Assembly (NCBI GenBank): GCA_026396015.1
Contig: JAPLXP010000003.1
Location: 105,564-169,563, forward strand
DNA from: Candidatus Nomurabacteria bacterium
Lineage (GTDB): Bacteria; Patescibacteria; Paceibacteria; UBA9973
Direction: 5' to 3'
Length of the DNA: 64,000 nucleotides
The translations under genes were made by a program, and so were the position numbers. The notes under the pieces were generated by a model. It searched no databases and had not been told where the DNA came from. It was given only the letters and a program-made list of their open reading frames with translations. Position 1 is the first letter of the stretch. Every line of letters begins with the position of its first letter. Of this stretch, positions 24,800 through 33,505 are shown piece by piece.

Positions 24800-25609
24800 A
24801 TGTCTACACTCGCATATTTTTTTATTTTTTGTTTTGGTACCATTATCGGAAGTTTTCTCAATGTAGTTATCTATCGTTTTAATAGTGGCAAGACTCTAGG
24901 GGGTAGGTCCATGTGTATGACATGTAGCAAGACACTGGCATGGTATGAGTTAATACCAGTATTTTCTTATTTGTTCCAAGTTGGTAAATGTCGTTCTTGT
25001 TCTACTCGCATATCACACCAGTATCCACTGGTTGAATTATTCACAGGTGTAGTATTTACAATGATTGCGTATCATTTTTATGACATTGTCTTTGTCTCAT
25101 TCAATCAGTATATATTGCTCGTATCAGTATACATGATGATATTTTCTCTACTATTGGTCATCTCTGTGTACGATATGCGTCACAAGGTGATTCCAGATCC
25201 GCTCGTTTTTGCTTTTATCGTATTTAGTTTTTTTACAATGTTCATCAGTAGTGTTCCTTTTGGCAATTTATTCGTGCAGCCTAGCATGTCTGCATTTTTG
25301 GCTGGACCGCTATACGCTCTACCATTTGCATTGATATGGTTATTGTCTCGCGGAAGATTTATGGGGCTAGGAGATGCAAAATTAATTCTTGGTATTGGTT
25401 GGATGTTCGGTATAGTCCAGGGTGGGGCAGCATTGATGTTGTCTTTTTGGATTGGTACTATTGTCAGTCTGCTGATTATATTTTTTAGTAAAATGAAATT
25501 CTCTATGAATACAGAGATTCCTTTTGGTCCGTTTTTGGCAATCAGCACACTCATAGTATTTTTCTTTTCTTTAAATGTATTTGATTTAGCTTCTATCTTT
25601 AGTTTTTAA
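24800..25609 (+). CDS. pilD: Prepilin peptidase PilD
   Basis: 269 residues; cleaves prepilin leaders after Gly and N-methylates the new terminus. The N-terminal cytosolic loop has the zinc tetracysteine (CMTCSKTL...CRSCSTR, about 38-75). The catalytic aspartates are in SVYDMRHKVIPD (about 118-127) and GLGDAKL (about 196). Eight membrane spans fit the family. It starts a pseudopilin operon; the next gene follows after 3 nt. Confidence 0.95.
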   Translation: MSTLAYFFIFCFGTIIGSFLNVVIYRFNSGKTLGGRSMCMTCSKTLAWYELIPVFSYLFQVGKCRSCSTRISHQYPLVELFTGVVFTMIAYHFYDIVFVSFNQYILLVSVYMMIFSLLLVISVYDMRHKVIPDPLVFAFIVFSFFTMFISSVPFGNLFVQPSMSAFLAGPLYALPFALIWLLSRGRFMGLGDAKLILGIGWMFGIVQGGAALMLSFWIGTIVSLLIIFFSKMKFSMNTEIPFGPFLAISTLIVFFFSLNVFDLASIFSF

Positions 25610-25612
25610 AAA

Positions 25613-26950
25613 ATGATGAATCTTAATAATAAACAAAAGAATAGGGGAATGACTCTCGTTGAATTGATGGTCGTTCTTGCTATCATGTCTATTATTTCTG
25701 CTATTGTTGTTACTAATTATTCAGGATATAAATCTAGTAATTCCATCAAGATAACTGCAGACGACATAGCTCTCTCTGTTCGACAAGCTCAGGCTTTTGC
25801 TATTGGTGTCAGGTCTACCTCTTCTGATGTCTTTCCTGGGTATGGTATTCATTTTGATACGTTTGATAGTGGTTCTGTCGTGAATGTTGAAGTTTTACCA
25901 GAATGCTCTGATCACAAGGACAATGATGCAGATATGTATTTTGATATAGGTGATCCTTCTTGTCATTCAGATTTTGATACATCAAATGCGTCCAGTTATA
26001 ATCCAGATTTTAATGATGAGTCTCGTAAATCTCAATGTTCTGATGGACTTGATAATGATGGAGATGGGTCTGTGGATATTGACGATCCGCAGTGTCATAC
26101 AGACAGTGACTCTTCTAATTTTGGCTCTTATAATCCATTGTGGGACAACGAATCTTCTCGATCTACACTGGGTACTTTTTTGTGCTCAAATGGTATAGAC
26201 GATGATTCAGATGGACAGATTGATTACAATGATCCTGATTGTCATATTGATAAAAATAATCAAAATATAAATAGTTACAACAAGACTATAAATAGTGAAG
26301 GTAATTCTACTCTGAATACTGGCTCTGGTGATGCTGGTGGAGGTGGTGTTGTTGATCCAAATATTGGTCCAGCTGCTTTTTTATTTAATAACTTGAGTAA
26401 AAAAATTGCTCAAAATATTTCTAGTGAATTAAATAATTTTTTAAAGAATACGACTCCTAGTGTTTTTGCTGATGGTGTTCTCGGTAGTATCTCGGGGAAT
26501 AGTAATTCCTTTATTTTGTTTGCAGATATTCCTTGTGGTATTGGAGATCAAAAAGGTAATAATCAGTATGATTATCCAAATACAAGTTCACCCACACCTT
26601 GTGGTGGATCTAGTGCCAGTACAGGTTATGTTTGTGATAGTTCATCTCTTGTCTCAGGGTATGAGTGTCTGAATATTTTCAATACACCTGGTACAGACAA
26701 GATCGTCGGCCTCTGTGTAAATGATGAATGCGAGAATTCCATGTTGGGTAGCAAGGGTACATTGGATATTGTATTCAACAGACCCAATCCAGATGCTAAT
26801 TTTTGTTTCAGAATTTTAGGGTCTCTTTCTAGTGGTTGCAGTAATAATTCTGCCGAGATATCCCATGCTGGTATTATTGTTCAATCAAGTATAGATGAGA
26901 GGACAAAAAAGGTGATCATTTATAGCACAGGTCAGATCAGTGTAGAATAA
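25613..26950 (+). CDS. Large pseudopilin with triple Asp-rich calcium-type repeat
   Basis: 445 residues (ATG at 25613 or 25616). Prepilin signal RG/MTLVELMVVLAIMSI, GspH/FimT-like N-terminal part. An insertion at about residues 98-225 contains three copies of a 40-residue unit with the core CSDGLDNDGDG-x-D-x3-DP-x-CH, rich in Asp/Asn like calcium-binding loops, with Cys at fixed points. A Gly-rich linker and a Cys-rich C-terminal domain follow. It is far longer than ordinary pseudopilins (150-200) and could be a tip adhesin. Confidence 0.85.
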   Translation: MMNLNNKQKNRGMTLVELMVVLAIMSIISAIVVTNYSGYKSSNSIKITADDIALSVRQAQAFAIGVRSTSSDVFPGYGIHFDTFDSGSVVNVEVLPECSDHKDNDADMYFDIGDPSCHSDFDTSNASSYNPDFNDESRKSQCSDGLDNDGDGSVDIDDPQCHTDSDSSNFGSYNPLWDNESSRSTLGTFLCSNGIDDDSDGQIDYNDPDCHIDKNNQNINSYNKTINSEGNSTLNTGSGDAGGGGVVDPNIGPAAFLFNNLSKKIAQNISSELNNFLKNTTPSVFADGVLGSISGNSNSFILFADIPCGIGDQKGNNQYDYPNTSSPTPCGGSSASTGYVCDSSSLVSGYECLNIFNTPGTDKIVGLCVNDECENSMLGSKGTLDIVFNRPNPDANFCFRILGSLSSGCSNNSAEISHAGIIVQSSIDERTKKVIIYSTGQISVE

Positions 26951-26953
26951 TTT

Positions 26954-27529
26954 ATGTCAGAAAAATATTTTAAAAAAAATAATGGTTTTACCTTGATTGA
27001 AATAATGGTTTCAATGTCTATTTTTATGATAGTTGTGTTGATGGCATTGGGGGCATTGCTTGTGGTGAGTGGTACTGCAAAAAAGTCACGAGCACTACAT
27101 CAAACTATGGACAATATAAATTTTGCTATGGAGAGTATGACAAGATCATTACGAACAGGTACAGATTATAGTTGTATTGATTCTGGAGACTATGTCATAT
27201 TGCCTCTATCTTATACAGCAGATTGTTCTTTTGGTGGTGATGCTATTGCCTTTAGACCTCAAAATAGTAGCTCATCAGATACGATGTATTTGTTTGATCA
27301 CGATAAATCTGTTTTGAAAAAGTGTACTATTTCTGGGTGTGTAAATATGACATCACCAAATGTGGTAGTAGATGATTTGAAATTCTTTGTAAAAGGAACT
27401 GGTTCATCTTTTTTGGGTGATTATACTCAGCCAAGTGTTTTTATCCGGATGAGTGGGTATGTCATGAATGGTGAAAATAAAGAGCAATTTTATTTACAGA
27501 CTATGGCTTCACAGCGTAGTGCAGAATAA
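26954..27529 (+). CDS. Pseudopilin (PilW/GspJ-like)
   Basis: 191 residues. Prepilin signal NNG/FTLIEIMVSMSIFMI with Glu5, long N-terminal helix, then a beta-rich domain with two Cys pairs. It lies 3 nt after the large pseudopilin and 3 nt before the next one. Probably a minor tip component; PilW versus GspJ type cannot be settled by eye. Confidence 0.85.
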   Translation: MSEKYFKKNNGFTLIEIMVSMSIFMIVVLMALGALLVVSGTAKKSRALHQTMDNINFAMESMTRSLRTGTDYSCIDSGDYVILPLSYTADCSFGGDAIAFRPQNSSSSDTMYLFDHDKSVLKKCTISGCVNMTSPNVVVDDLKFFVKGTGSSFLGDYTQPSVFIRMSGYVMNGENKEQFYLQTMASQRSAE

Positions 27530-27532
27530 TAT

Positions 27533-28156
27533 ATGTTAAATATTAATTATAAAATTTTAAAAAATAACAAAAAAAATCCTCAAATTTTAAGGCAAGGAGG
27601 ATTTACTCTACTGGAGACATTGATTGCTCTGTTGCTATTGGTTATGGTTTTGAATCCAGCTTTTACTCTGTTGTCAAATAGTCTTCTTGGTTCAAAATAT
27701 GCCAAGAATCAGATGACTGCGGATTATTTACTTCAGGAAGTTGTTGATTTTATTCGTAATGATAGAGATAGTTTTACTCAGAATAACAAGGATTGGGATG
27801 GTTTTGTTAAAAAATATGGATTGGTAGACGGGGGTATGGGTAAAACAATCAAATCAGCTTGTGTTATAGAGACATCACCATTGAATAATGTGGTGGATTG
27901 TCAGACTATCCCAGATAACTCTGAAAGTTCCGTTCCTCCGGCCACCCTTTATTACGACAAGAGTAGTGTTTATGGTGGGTACTATACAACAAAATCAAAT
28001 ATTGCAAATGCAACACCTACCATCTTTAAGAGAGAAGTCCTCATGACTCTACTCGAGGGGGATGAAGTGGATATATCAGTGACAGTGACATGGAGTGATG
28101 GTTTTTCTGAAAAAAAACGTACACTATATAGTAGCTTACTTAATTGGCAGCAATAA
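27533..28156 (+). CDS. Pseudopilin (PilV/GspI-like)
   Basis: 207 residues. Unusually long leader of about 23 residues (MLNINYKIL...LRQGG) before the cleavage site GG/FTLLETLIALLLL. The globular part carries a few Cys and ends in SLLNWQQ. A minor pseudopilin by sequence type and operon position. Start at 27533 is the only suitable ATG upstream of the signal. Confidence 0.82.
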   Translation: MLNINYKILKNNKKNPQILRQGGFTLLETLIALLLLVMVLNPAFTLLSNSLLGSKYAKNQMTADYLLQEVVDFIRNDRDSFTQNNKDWDGFVKKYGLVDGGMGKTIKSACVIETSPLNNVVDCQTIPDNSESSVPPATLYYDKSSVYGGYYTTKSNIANATPTIFKREVLMTLLEGDEVDISVTVTWSDGFSEKKRTLYSSLLNWQQ

Positions 28157-28158
28157 TA

Positions 28159-28638
28159 ATGATAAATAATTTTTTTAAAAAAAAGAATAAAGGATACGCG
28201 CTTTTGTATACTGTAGTAATATCAGGTATTATTATGGCGACATCTATAGGATTATCCAATTCAGTTACAAAAGAATTGATATTGGCATCTGTGGCAAAAG
28301 ATTCACAACAAGCTTTTTATCAGGCTGATATTGGTACTGAGTGTGGTCTGTATTTACAATTTGTTAAGTCTGAGTTTTTGACTCCTGGATCTGAAGGTGT
28401 CTTTACTTGCGGATTAAATTCTGAGGGTGAGTCTGTTGTTTTGAATATTGAAGAAAAAGATCCAGTTAATAAAATTTATGACATAACACCTAGAAATGTT
28501 CCTTCTGGTCCATGTTTTAATATTCATATGGATGGTACAAATCCATCACCAGATACCCTGATTGAGTCTAGTGGGTATAATCAATGTGATAGTAGCGTTC
28601 CAAATCGCGTAGAACGTGTTCTTGATGTATACTACTAG
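28159..28638 (+). CDS. PilX/GspK-like minor pilin protein
   Basis: 159 residues from the ATG at 28159. The N-terminus KKKNKGYALLYTVVISG keeps the Gly cleavage point and a hydrophobic helix but has Tyr-Ala in place of Phe-Thr and lacks Glu5, as in PilX/GspK tip proteins. The motif QQAFYQADIGTECGLY matches the PilX N-terminal domain. Last of the four-gene pseudopilin set; ligA starts 3 nt later. Confidence 0.75.
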   Translation: MINNFFKKKNKGYALLYTVVISGIIMATSIGLSNSVTKELILASVAKDSQQAFYQADIGTECGLYLQFVKSEFLTPGSEGVFTCGLNSEGESVVLNIEEKDPVNKIYDITPRNVPSGPCFNIHMDGTNPSPDTLIESSGYNQCDSSVPNRVERVLDVYY

Positions 28639-28641
28639 TAT

Positions 28642-30810
28642 ATGACTGAAAATGAGGTAAAAGATAGACTGGGCAAGCTAAAAGACGAGATCTCTCGTCT
28701 TCGTTTTGCATATCACGTAGACAATAGTCCAAATGTTACCGATGATGTATATGAATCTCTAACTCGTGAATTGAAAAATCTTGAAGAAAAATATCCACAA
28801 TTTGCTGATGTAAATAGTGGAATCCATCGTGTAGCAGGGGAACCACTCGATGTTTTTAAAAAAGTAAAACATGACTTGCGTATGACATCTCTCAATGATG
28901 CTTTTTCTAAAGAGGAAGTATTGGATTGGGAAAAGAGAATTCGAAAATTGATAACCAATGATTACACTTATTTTGCAGAATTAAAAATGGACGGCCTAGC
29001 TGTGTCTCTGATATATGACAATGGAGTTTTTGTCCGTGGGTCTACTCGAGGAGATGGATTTATTGGTGAGAATATTACAGAGAATTTAAAAATGATAAAT
29101 TCTATACCATTAAAATTATCAAGTAAGGCACCTTCTTTTTTAGAAGTTCGTGGTGAGGTTGTGATGCCAAAGAGAGCTTTGTCTCGCATAAACAAAGAAC
29201 GCATAGAAAATAATGAAACACCATTTGCAAATACTCGCAATGCCGCAGCAGGATCATTGCGCCAGCTAGATCCTAGCGTAGTAAAAGATCGCCATTTAGA
29301 TTTTTTTGCTTGGGATGTTGCCCAATATCATAATATAAATATTGATACTCATTCAGAGAAGCATCAATTTTTAAAAGACCTTGGTTTCACCCTTGCCCCA
29401 TACGAAAAAAAATCTAAATCCATAGATGATGTATTCGCATTCATAGATGAAGTCGAAAAAATCAGACCTGATTTTCCTTATGGCACGGACGGAATTGTGG
29501 TGACCGTGGATCAGAATAATCTACAGGAAATACTGGGTATAGTAGGCAAAGCCCCACGATATTCTGTGGCTTTTAAATATCCAGCAGAAAAATCTACAAC
29601 TCAAGTATTAGGTATCACTGTGAATGTAGGACGTACAGGAGTCCTCACCCCTCTTGCACATTTTGTGCCTACTCTTGTAGCTGGTTCGACAGTTTCCAAA
29701 GCTACGTTACACAACATGGATCAAATAGAAAGACTAGATATTCGAATTGGTGATACAGTGGTTATTCAAAAAGCAGGGGATGTTATTCCCGAGGTAGTCG
29801 AGGTTCTAGTGGGTATGCGCACAGGAAAAGAGAAAAAATTTAAAATGCCAGATATTTGTCCTGTGTGTAACGCCGATGTGGAACAAAGAGAAACCGAAAG
29901 CAGAAAAAGTCCTCGAGGAGACGGTCTGGCCGAGCGTGCACGCGAAGGAGATCCGAGGACCTCGATGAGAGGAGCTTTTTCTGCTGAAGGTAAGACTTCG
30001 CAAAATAGTAAAAATTTTTCCGCCTTACCTCTCTCGGGCTCCGACGCCGATAAAAATTTTTACAATTCTGCTGCGTCAACATCTGTCGCATTCTACTGTA
30101 CAAACAAAAAATGTCCTGCAAAGAATCAACGAGCAATGCAGCACTTTGTAAACGCTTATGAAATATATGAGATAGGTCCAAAGATTTTAGATAGATTAAA
30201 AGAAGAGGGACTGATTAGTGATGCTGCTGATTTATTTGCTCTAGAAAAGGCAGATCTATCAGGCCTCGAAAGATTTGGAGAAAAATCTGCAGACAATATC
30301 ATCTCATCTATCGAATCTCATAAAAAAGTAGAATTGTGGAGGTTTATATATGCACTCGGAATACTCCATGTAGGAGAGCAGACATCTCACGATATTGCCG
30401 ACCATTTTGAAAGTTTAGAAAAAATTCGAAAGGCCAGCCTAGAAGAAATAAACAATATAGAAAATATCGGGCCTGTAGTATCAGAGAGTATTTACAATTA
30501 TTTTACTCACTCAGAAAATATTCTTTTTATTGAAAAGCTTTTTGCGAATGGTGTAGTTATAGAAAAAGCTAAAAAGACTGCCGATTCAAAATGGAAGGGG
30601 ATGACTTTTGTCCTTACAGGAACACTTTCTACTATGGGACGCGATGATGTCAAGAAAAAGATACTCGCTAATGGTGGCAAGGTGTCTAGTTCTGTGTCTG
30701 CCAAGACATCATACGTCGTAGCCGGGGAGTCTGCCGGATCTAAATATACCGAAGCACAAAAACTCGGTGTCAAAATACTATCTGAAGATGAATTTTTAAA
30801 GATACTCTAA
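28642..30810 (+). CDS. ligA: NAD-dependent DNA ligase LigA with inserted element
   Basis: 722 residues; seals nicks using NAD+. The adenylation domain has the active Lys in AELKMDGLAVSL (about 116), the OB domain covers about 320-400, then the zinc finger, HhH (about 510-600) and BRCT (about 640-722). The zinc ligands C406, C409, C486 and C491 are split by a 76-residue loop, against about 15-20 normally. The extra loop (about 415-480) is encoded by two inverted-repeat elements (29899-29985, 30000-30071) and keeps the frame open, so the enzyme is probably still functional. Normal length without the insert would be about 660. Confidence 0.96.
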   Translation: MTENEVKDRLGKLKDEISRLRFAYHVDNSPNVTDDVYESLTRELKNLEEKYPQFADVNSGIHRVAGEPLDVFKKVKHDLRMTSLNDAFSKEEVLDWEKRIRKLITNDYTYFAELKMDGLAVSLIYDNGVFVRGSTRGDGFIGENITENLKMINSIPLKLSSKAPSFLEVRGEVVMPKRALSRINKERIENNETPFANTRNAAAGSLRQLDPSVVKDRHLDFFAWDVAQYHNINIDTHSEKHQFLKDLGFTLAPYEKKSKSIDDVFAFIDEVEKIRPDFPYGTDGIVVTVDQNNLQEILGIVGKAPRYSVAFKYPAEKSTTQVLGITVNVGRTGVLTPLAHFVPTLVAGSTVSKATLHNMDQIERLDIRIGDTVVIQKAGDVIPEVVEVLVGMRTGKEKKFKMPDICPVCNADVEQRETESRKSPRGDGLAERAREGDPRTSMRGAFSAEGKTSQNSKNFSALPLSGSDADKNFYNSAASTSVAFYCTNKKCPAKNQRAMQHFVNAYEIYEIGPKILDRLKEEGLISDAADLFALEKADLSGLERFGEKSADNIISSIESHKKVELWRFIYALGILHVGEQTSHDIADHFESLEKIRKASLEEINNIENIGPVVSESIYNYFTHSENILFIEKLFANGVVIEKAKKTADSKWKGMTFVLTGTLSTMGRDDVKKKILANGGKVSSSVSAKTSYVVAGESAGSKYTEAQKLGVKILSEDEFLKIL
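29899..29985 (+). repeat. Element L1 inside ligA: IR arms around a conserved core
   Basis: Arms AGCAGAAAAAG-TCCTC and GAGGAG-CTTTTTCTGCT pair. The core has two blocks, ACGGTCTGGCCGAGCG (29921-29936) and GGAGATCCGAGGACCT (29947-29962), separated by a 10-nt mini-hairpin. Both blocks recur exactly, on the opposite strand, at 53638-53685. Confidence 0.85.
30000..30071 (+). repeat. Element L2 inside ligA: 20-bp inverted repeat
   Basis: Left arm 30000-30019 and right arm 30052-30071 are complementary at 18 of 20 positions, each including AAAAATTTTT. The enclosed 32-nt GC-rich core begins CCGCCTTACC. It lies directly after element L1, in-frame in ligA. Confidence 0.8.
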
Positions 30811-30828
30811 ATATGCTATTCTAGGTAT

Positions 30829-31110
30829 ATGCAATTAGAAGATATTAAAAAACTAGCCGAATTGGCACGTGTAGACATGAGTGATGAGGAAATGACCGAA
30901 ATGGCTAATGATTTTGATGGTATTTTGGCCTATGTCGGCCAAGTAGAGGATGCTGTAAAGCTAATCCCCGAACACGAGGTGGATTTTGATTTGAGTAATG
31001 TTGCTCGCGAGGATATTCAGACAAATCGCGGTGGTGAATACACTAGCAAGATCATTGCCGAATTCCCTGATCAAAAAAACGGATACTTAAAAGTTAAACA
31101 GATTCTCTAG
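30829..31110 (+). CDS. gatC: Asp/Glu-tRNA amidotransferase subunit C
   Basis: 93 residues; a small belt subunit of the GatCAB complex that amidates misacylated Asp-tRNAAsn or Glu-tRNAGln. The N-terminal LAELARVDMSDEE pattern and the acidic middle match GatC. It starts 6 nt after TATTCT, so it has its own leaderless-type promoter within the ligA tail. gatA follows after 33 nt. Confidence 0.92.
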   Translation: MQLEDIKKLAELARVDMSDEEMTEMANDFDGILAYVGQVEDAVKLIPEHEVDFDLSNVAREDIQTNRGGEYTSKIIAEFPDQKNGYLKVKQIL

Positions 31111-31143
31111 TCACTAGAAACTAGCTACTAAAAACTAATTAAT

Positions 31144-32556
31144 ATGATTGATTTAAAAAATCTCACAATAGAAAAGGCGCATGCAGATATGAAAAGCGGG
31201 GTATATACTCCGACTGTTTTGGCGAATGCATGTCTAGAGGTTATAAAACAAAAGAATGCAGAGATTAATGCGTATGTTGAAGTTTACCCTGATGTACTTG
31301 AGCAGGCTAAGACGGCAGAGGAAATGTTTGCAAATGGTACTGCTACTATGATGACTGGTATTCCTATATCTCTAAAAGATAATATGCTACGTGATGAATA
31401 CACAGCTAGTGCTTCTTCAAAAATTCTAGAGAATTATACTGCTACATATAGTGCTGGAATAGTGTCGCAATTAAAAGGTGCAGGTGTAGTATTCATGGGC
31501 CGTACAAATATGGATGAATTCGCCATGGGTAGCTCTACAGAGACGAGTGCATTTGGAAATACAAAGAATCCTCTTGATACTACATGTGTGCCCGGTGGTT
31601 CGTCTGGTGGCGCTGTGTCATCTGTAGCTATGGATGGTGCACTGTGTGCACTAGGATCTGATACAGGTGGATCTATCCGTCAGCCTGCTGCATTTACAAA
31701 TCTCGTGGGACTCAAGCCTACATATGGTGCTGTATCTCGATACGGTATTATCTCTATGGGAAGCTCACTTGATCAGGTGGGTCCTATCGCAAAGAATGTA
31801 TCTGATTGTGAAATTCTTTTTAATGCTATAAATGCTTATGATAAAAATGATGGCACATCAGTACCTGTTGAAAATAGAATCAAACCCTCACCATTGAAAA
31901 AGAAAATTGGTGTACCTCGCGAATTCCTAAAAGGGGATGGTATTGATCCTGTAGTGTTAGGAAATTTTGACCAAGCTTGCGAAAAATTGAAAAATGCAGG
32001 TTATGAATTGGTGGACGTATCTTTGCCACTCTTGAAATATTCTCTACCTGTTTACTATATATTGATGCCAGCTGAAGTATCTTCAAATCTAGCACGCTAC
32101 GATGGTATTCGATATGGCGAGAGTCATGCAGGCGGTAAGCTATTCGATACATATGCCAAGACTCGAGGTCAGGGATTCGGCAAGGAGGTTCGTCGTCGTA
32201 TAATCCTAGGCACATACATACTCTCTCATGGATATTATGATGCTTATTACAATTCTGCTGTAAAGATTCGCAGTGCGATAAAGAATGAATTACAAAATGC
32301 ATTCAAGGATGTAGACGCTATTATCACACCTACTACACCTACTCTACCATTTAAATTTGGAGCAAAATCAAAAGATCCTGTATCTATGTATCTTTTAGAC
32401 ATATTCCTAGCACCTGCAAATATTGCCGGAGTACCAGCTATCTCTGTGCCTTCTGGTTCATCAAATGGCTTACCTCTCGGTTTACATATAATGGCACCAT
32501 TCCATCGCGAGGATATACTCTTTACTATTGGGAAAGATTTTGAAAAACTAGTATAA
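31144..32556 (+). CDS. gatA: Asp/Glu-tRNA amidotransferase subunit A
   Basis: 470 residues; the glutaminase subunit of GatCAB. The amidase signature has catalytic Lys in SLKDNM (about 78), the GGSSGGAVSS loop with cis-Ser and nucleophile Ser (about 152-176) and GSDTGGSIRQPA. The length is normal. gatB is not adjacent here and should lie elsewhere. A tRNA-Gln gene exists in this window, so the complex could serve Gln and/or Asn. Confidence 0.96.
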   Translation: MIDLKNLTIEKAHADMKSGVYTPTVLANACLEVIKQKNAEINAYVEVYPDVLEQAKTAEEMFANGTATMMTGIPISLKDNMLRDEYTASASSKILENYTATYSAGIVSQLKGAGVVFMGRTNMDEFAMGSSTETSAFGNTKNPLDTTCVPGGSSGGAVSSVAMDGALCALGSDTGGSIRQPAAFTNLVGLKPTYGAVSRYGIISMGSSLDQVGPIAKNVSDCEILFNAINAYDKNDGTSVPVENRIKPSPLKKKIGVPREFLKGDGIDPVVLGNFDQACEKLKNAGYELVDVSLPLLKYSLPVYYILMPAEVSSNLARYDGIRYGESHAGGKLFDTYAKTRGQGFGKEVRRRIILGTYILSHGYYDAYYNSAVKIRSAIKNELQNAFKDVDAIITPTTPTLPFKFGAKSKDPVSMYLLDIFLAPANIAGVPAISVPSGSSNGLPLGLHIMAPFHREDILFTIGKDFEKLV

Positions 32557-32563
32557 TATAAAT

Positions 32564-33238
32564 ATGTCAGATGCACATGGAGGAGGTGGGGGAAGTGGAG
32601 ATGAAATACTATGGGTCATTATAGCCCTCGTAGTTTTTTTTGTTGTCATTTTTGGTTTTTCAAAACCATTTGATCCAACATATTTAAATATATATGCACT
32701 ATTCGGCAAACTTCTTCCTGGTGTTCAAAAATTTGTGGCATTTCTAATAAATCCACATTTTTGGACAACTCTCGGTTATATCTCTATGACCTGTTCTTTG
32801 CTCTGTATCACAATCATAATCTTTTCCCTAGTTCGAATGTTTGAGATTCAATATCATGAAGATGATGAGATTGAGCACGAGATAAATGAAGCTCTAGCTC
32901 GCGACGCAGAACAAGAGAGAAATGAAAATCCTCGTTGGAGATATATTGAGACATTAGTAGACAGTCCAAATGAATCTGATTGGCGTATCGCAATAATCGA
33001 GGCAGATACAATGCTCGATGAGATTCTTGATGACAGGGGATACTCTGGCGACACATTAGCTGATAAGTTAAAGGCTGTAGATGGAGGTGCCTTTACTAGT
33101 CTTCAGAATGCTTGGGATGCACACAATGTACGCAATCAAATAGCACACGCTGGTTCAGACTTTTCTATCACCGAGCTTGAAGCTCGTCGCGTGATCAAAA
33201 TGTTCAAAAATGTCTTTGAAGAATTAAGAGCGATATAA
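32564..33238 (+). CDS. Membrane-anchored HEPN-like protein
   Basis: 224 residues. A Gly-rich N-terminus is followed by two membrane helices (about 14-34 and 65-90), then an acidic linker and a C-terminal helical domain with RNQIAH (about 192-197), the RxxxxH signature of HEPN nucleases/RNA-binding domains. It starts 6 nt after TATAAT, which overlaps the gatA stop. No partner MNT nucleotidyltransferase lies beside it. RNase activity is inferred from the motif only. Confidence 0.7.
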   Translation: MSDAHGGGGGSGDEILWVIIALVVFFVVIFGFSKPFDPTYLNIYALFGKLLPGVQKFVAFLINPHFWTTLGYISMTCSLLCITIIIFSLVRMFEIQYHEDDEIEHEINEALARDAEQERNENPRWRYIETLVDSPNESDWRIAIIEADTMLDEILDDRGYSGDTLADKLKAVDGGAFTSLQNAWDAHNVRNQIAHAGSDFSITELEARRVIKMFKNVFEELRAI

Positions 33239-33311
33239 ACATTGCAAAATATCTATTTTTTTAGTATAGTGTATTTGCTCATTTGAGCGTTGTTTTTGTT
33301 GTATATTATAT

Positions 33312-33382
33312 AGCGGGGTAGAGAAGAGGTATCTCGTAAGGCTCATAACCTTAAGACTCACGTTCGATTCGTGGCCCCGCAA
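33312..33382 (+). tRNA. Initiator tRNA-fMet (CAT)
   Basis: Acceptor GCGGGG/CCCCGC with an unpaired first position (A1 against A72), the initiator hallmark. D-stem GAGA/TCTC, anticodon loop CTCATAA, A73. The anticodon stem has only two G-C pairs next to the loop (TAAGG/CCTTA) instead of three. Confidence 0.9.
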
Positions 33383-33432
33383 CAATCGGCAAGTGACATG
33401 CCAAAATATGTCTATTGCTGAAAATGTTTTAT

Positions 33433-33505
33433 GTCGATGTAGCTGTTTTAGTTAGAAAGCAAATATATGGCATATAGCTTGTTTTAAGGTTAAGTGTATA
33501 TAAAT
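33433..33505 (+). pseudogene. Degenerate 5'-half copy of tRNA-Met
   Basis: TGTCGATGTAGCT and TAGTTAGAAAGC match the first half of the true tRNA-Met, which starts exactly 73 nt downstream. The anticodon and T-arms are lost. An AAGC...GCTT hairpin replaces them. A decayed tandem duplicate or a member of the tRNA-end element group. Confidence 0.55.

Noticed and set aside
25900..26290. Asp-rich repeat as a CRISPR or minisatellite artefact
   Set aside because: The repeat is conserved at protein level with varied codons and varied spacers, not as exact DNA repeats.
29806..30181. Antisense ORFs opposite the ligA insertion
   Set aside because: They are shadows of an intact coding frame and arise from the GC-rich palindromic elements.
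28642..30810. ligA as a pseudogene because of the insertion
   Set aside because: The frame is open through the insertion, all catalytic and zinc residues are present, and the BRCT end is intact.
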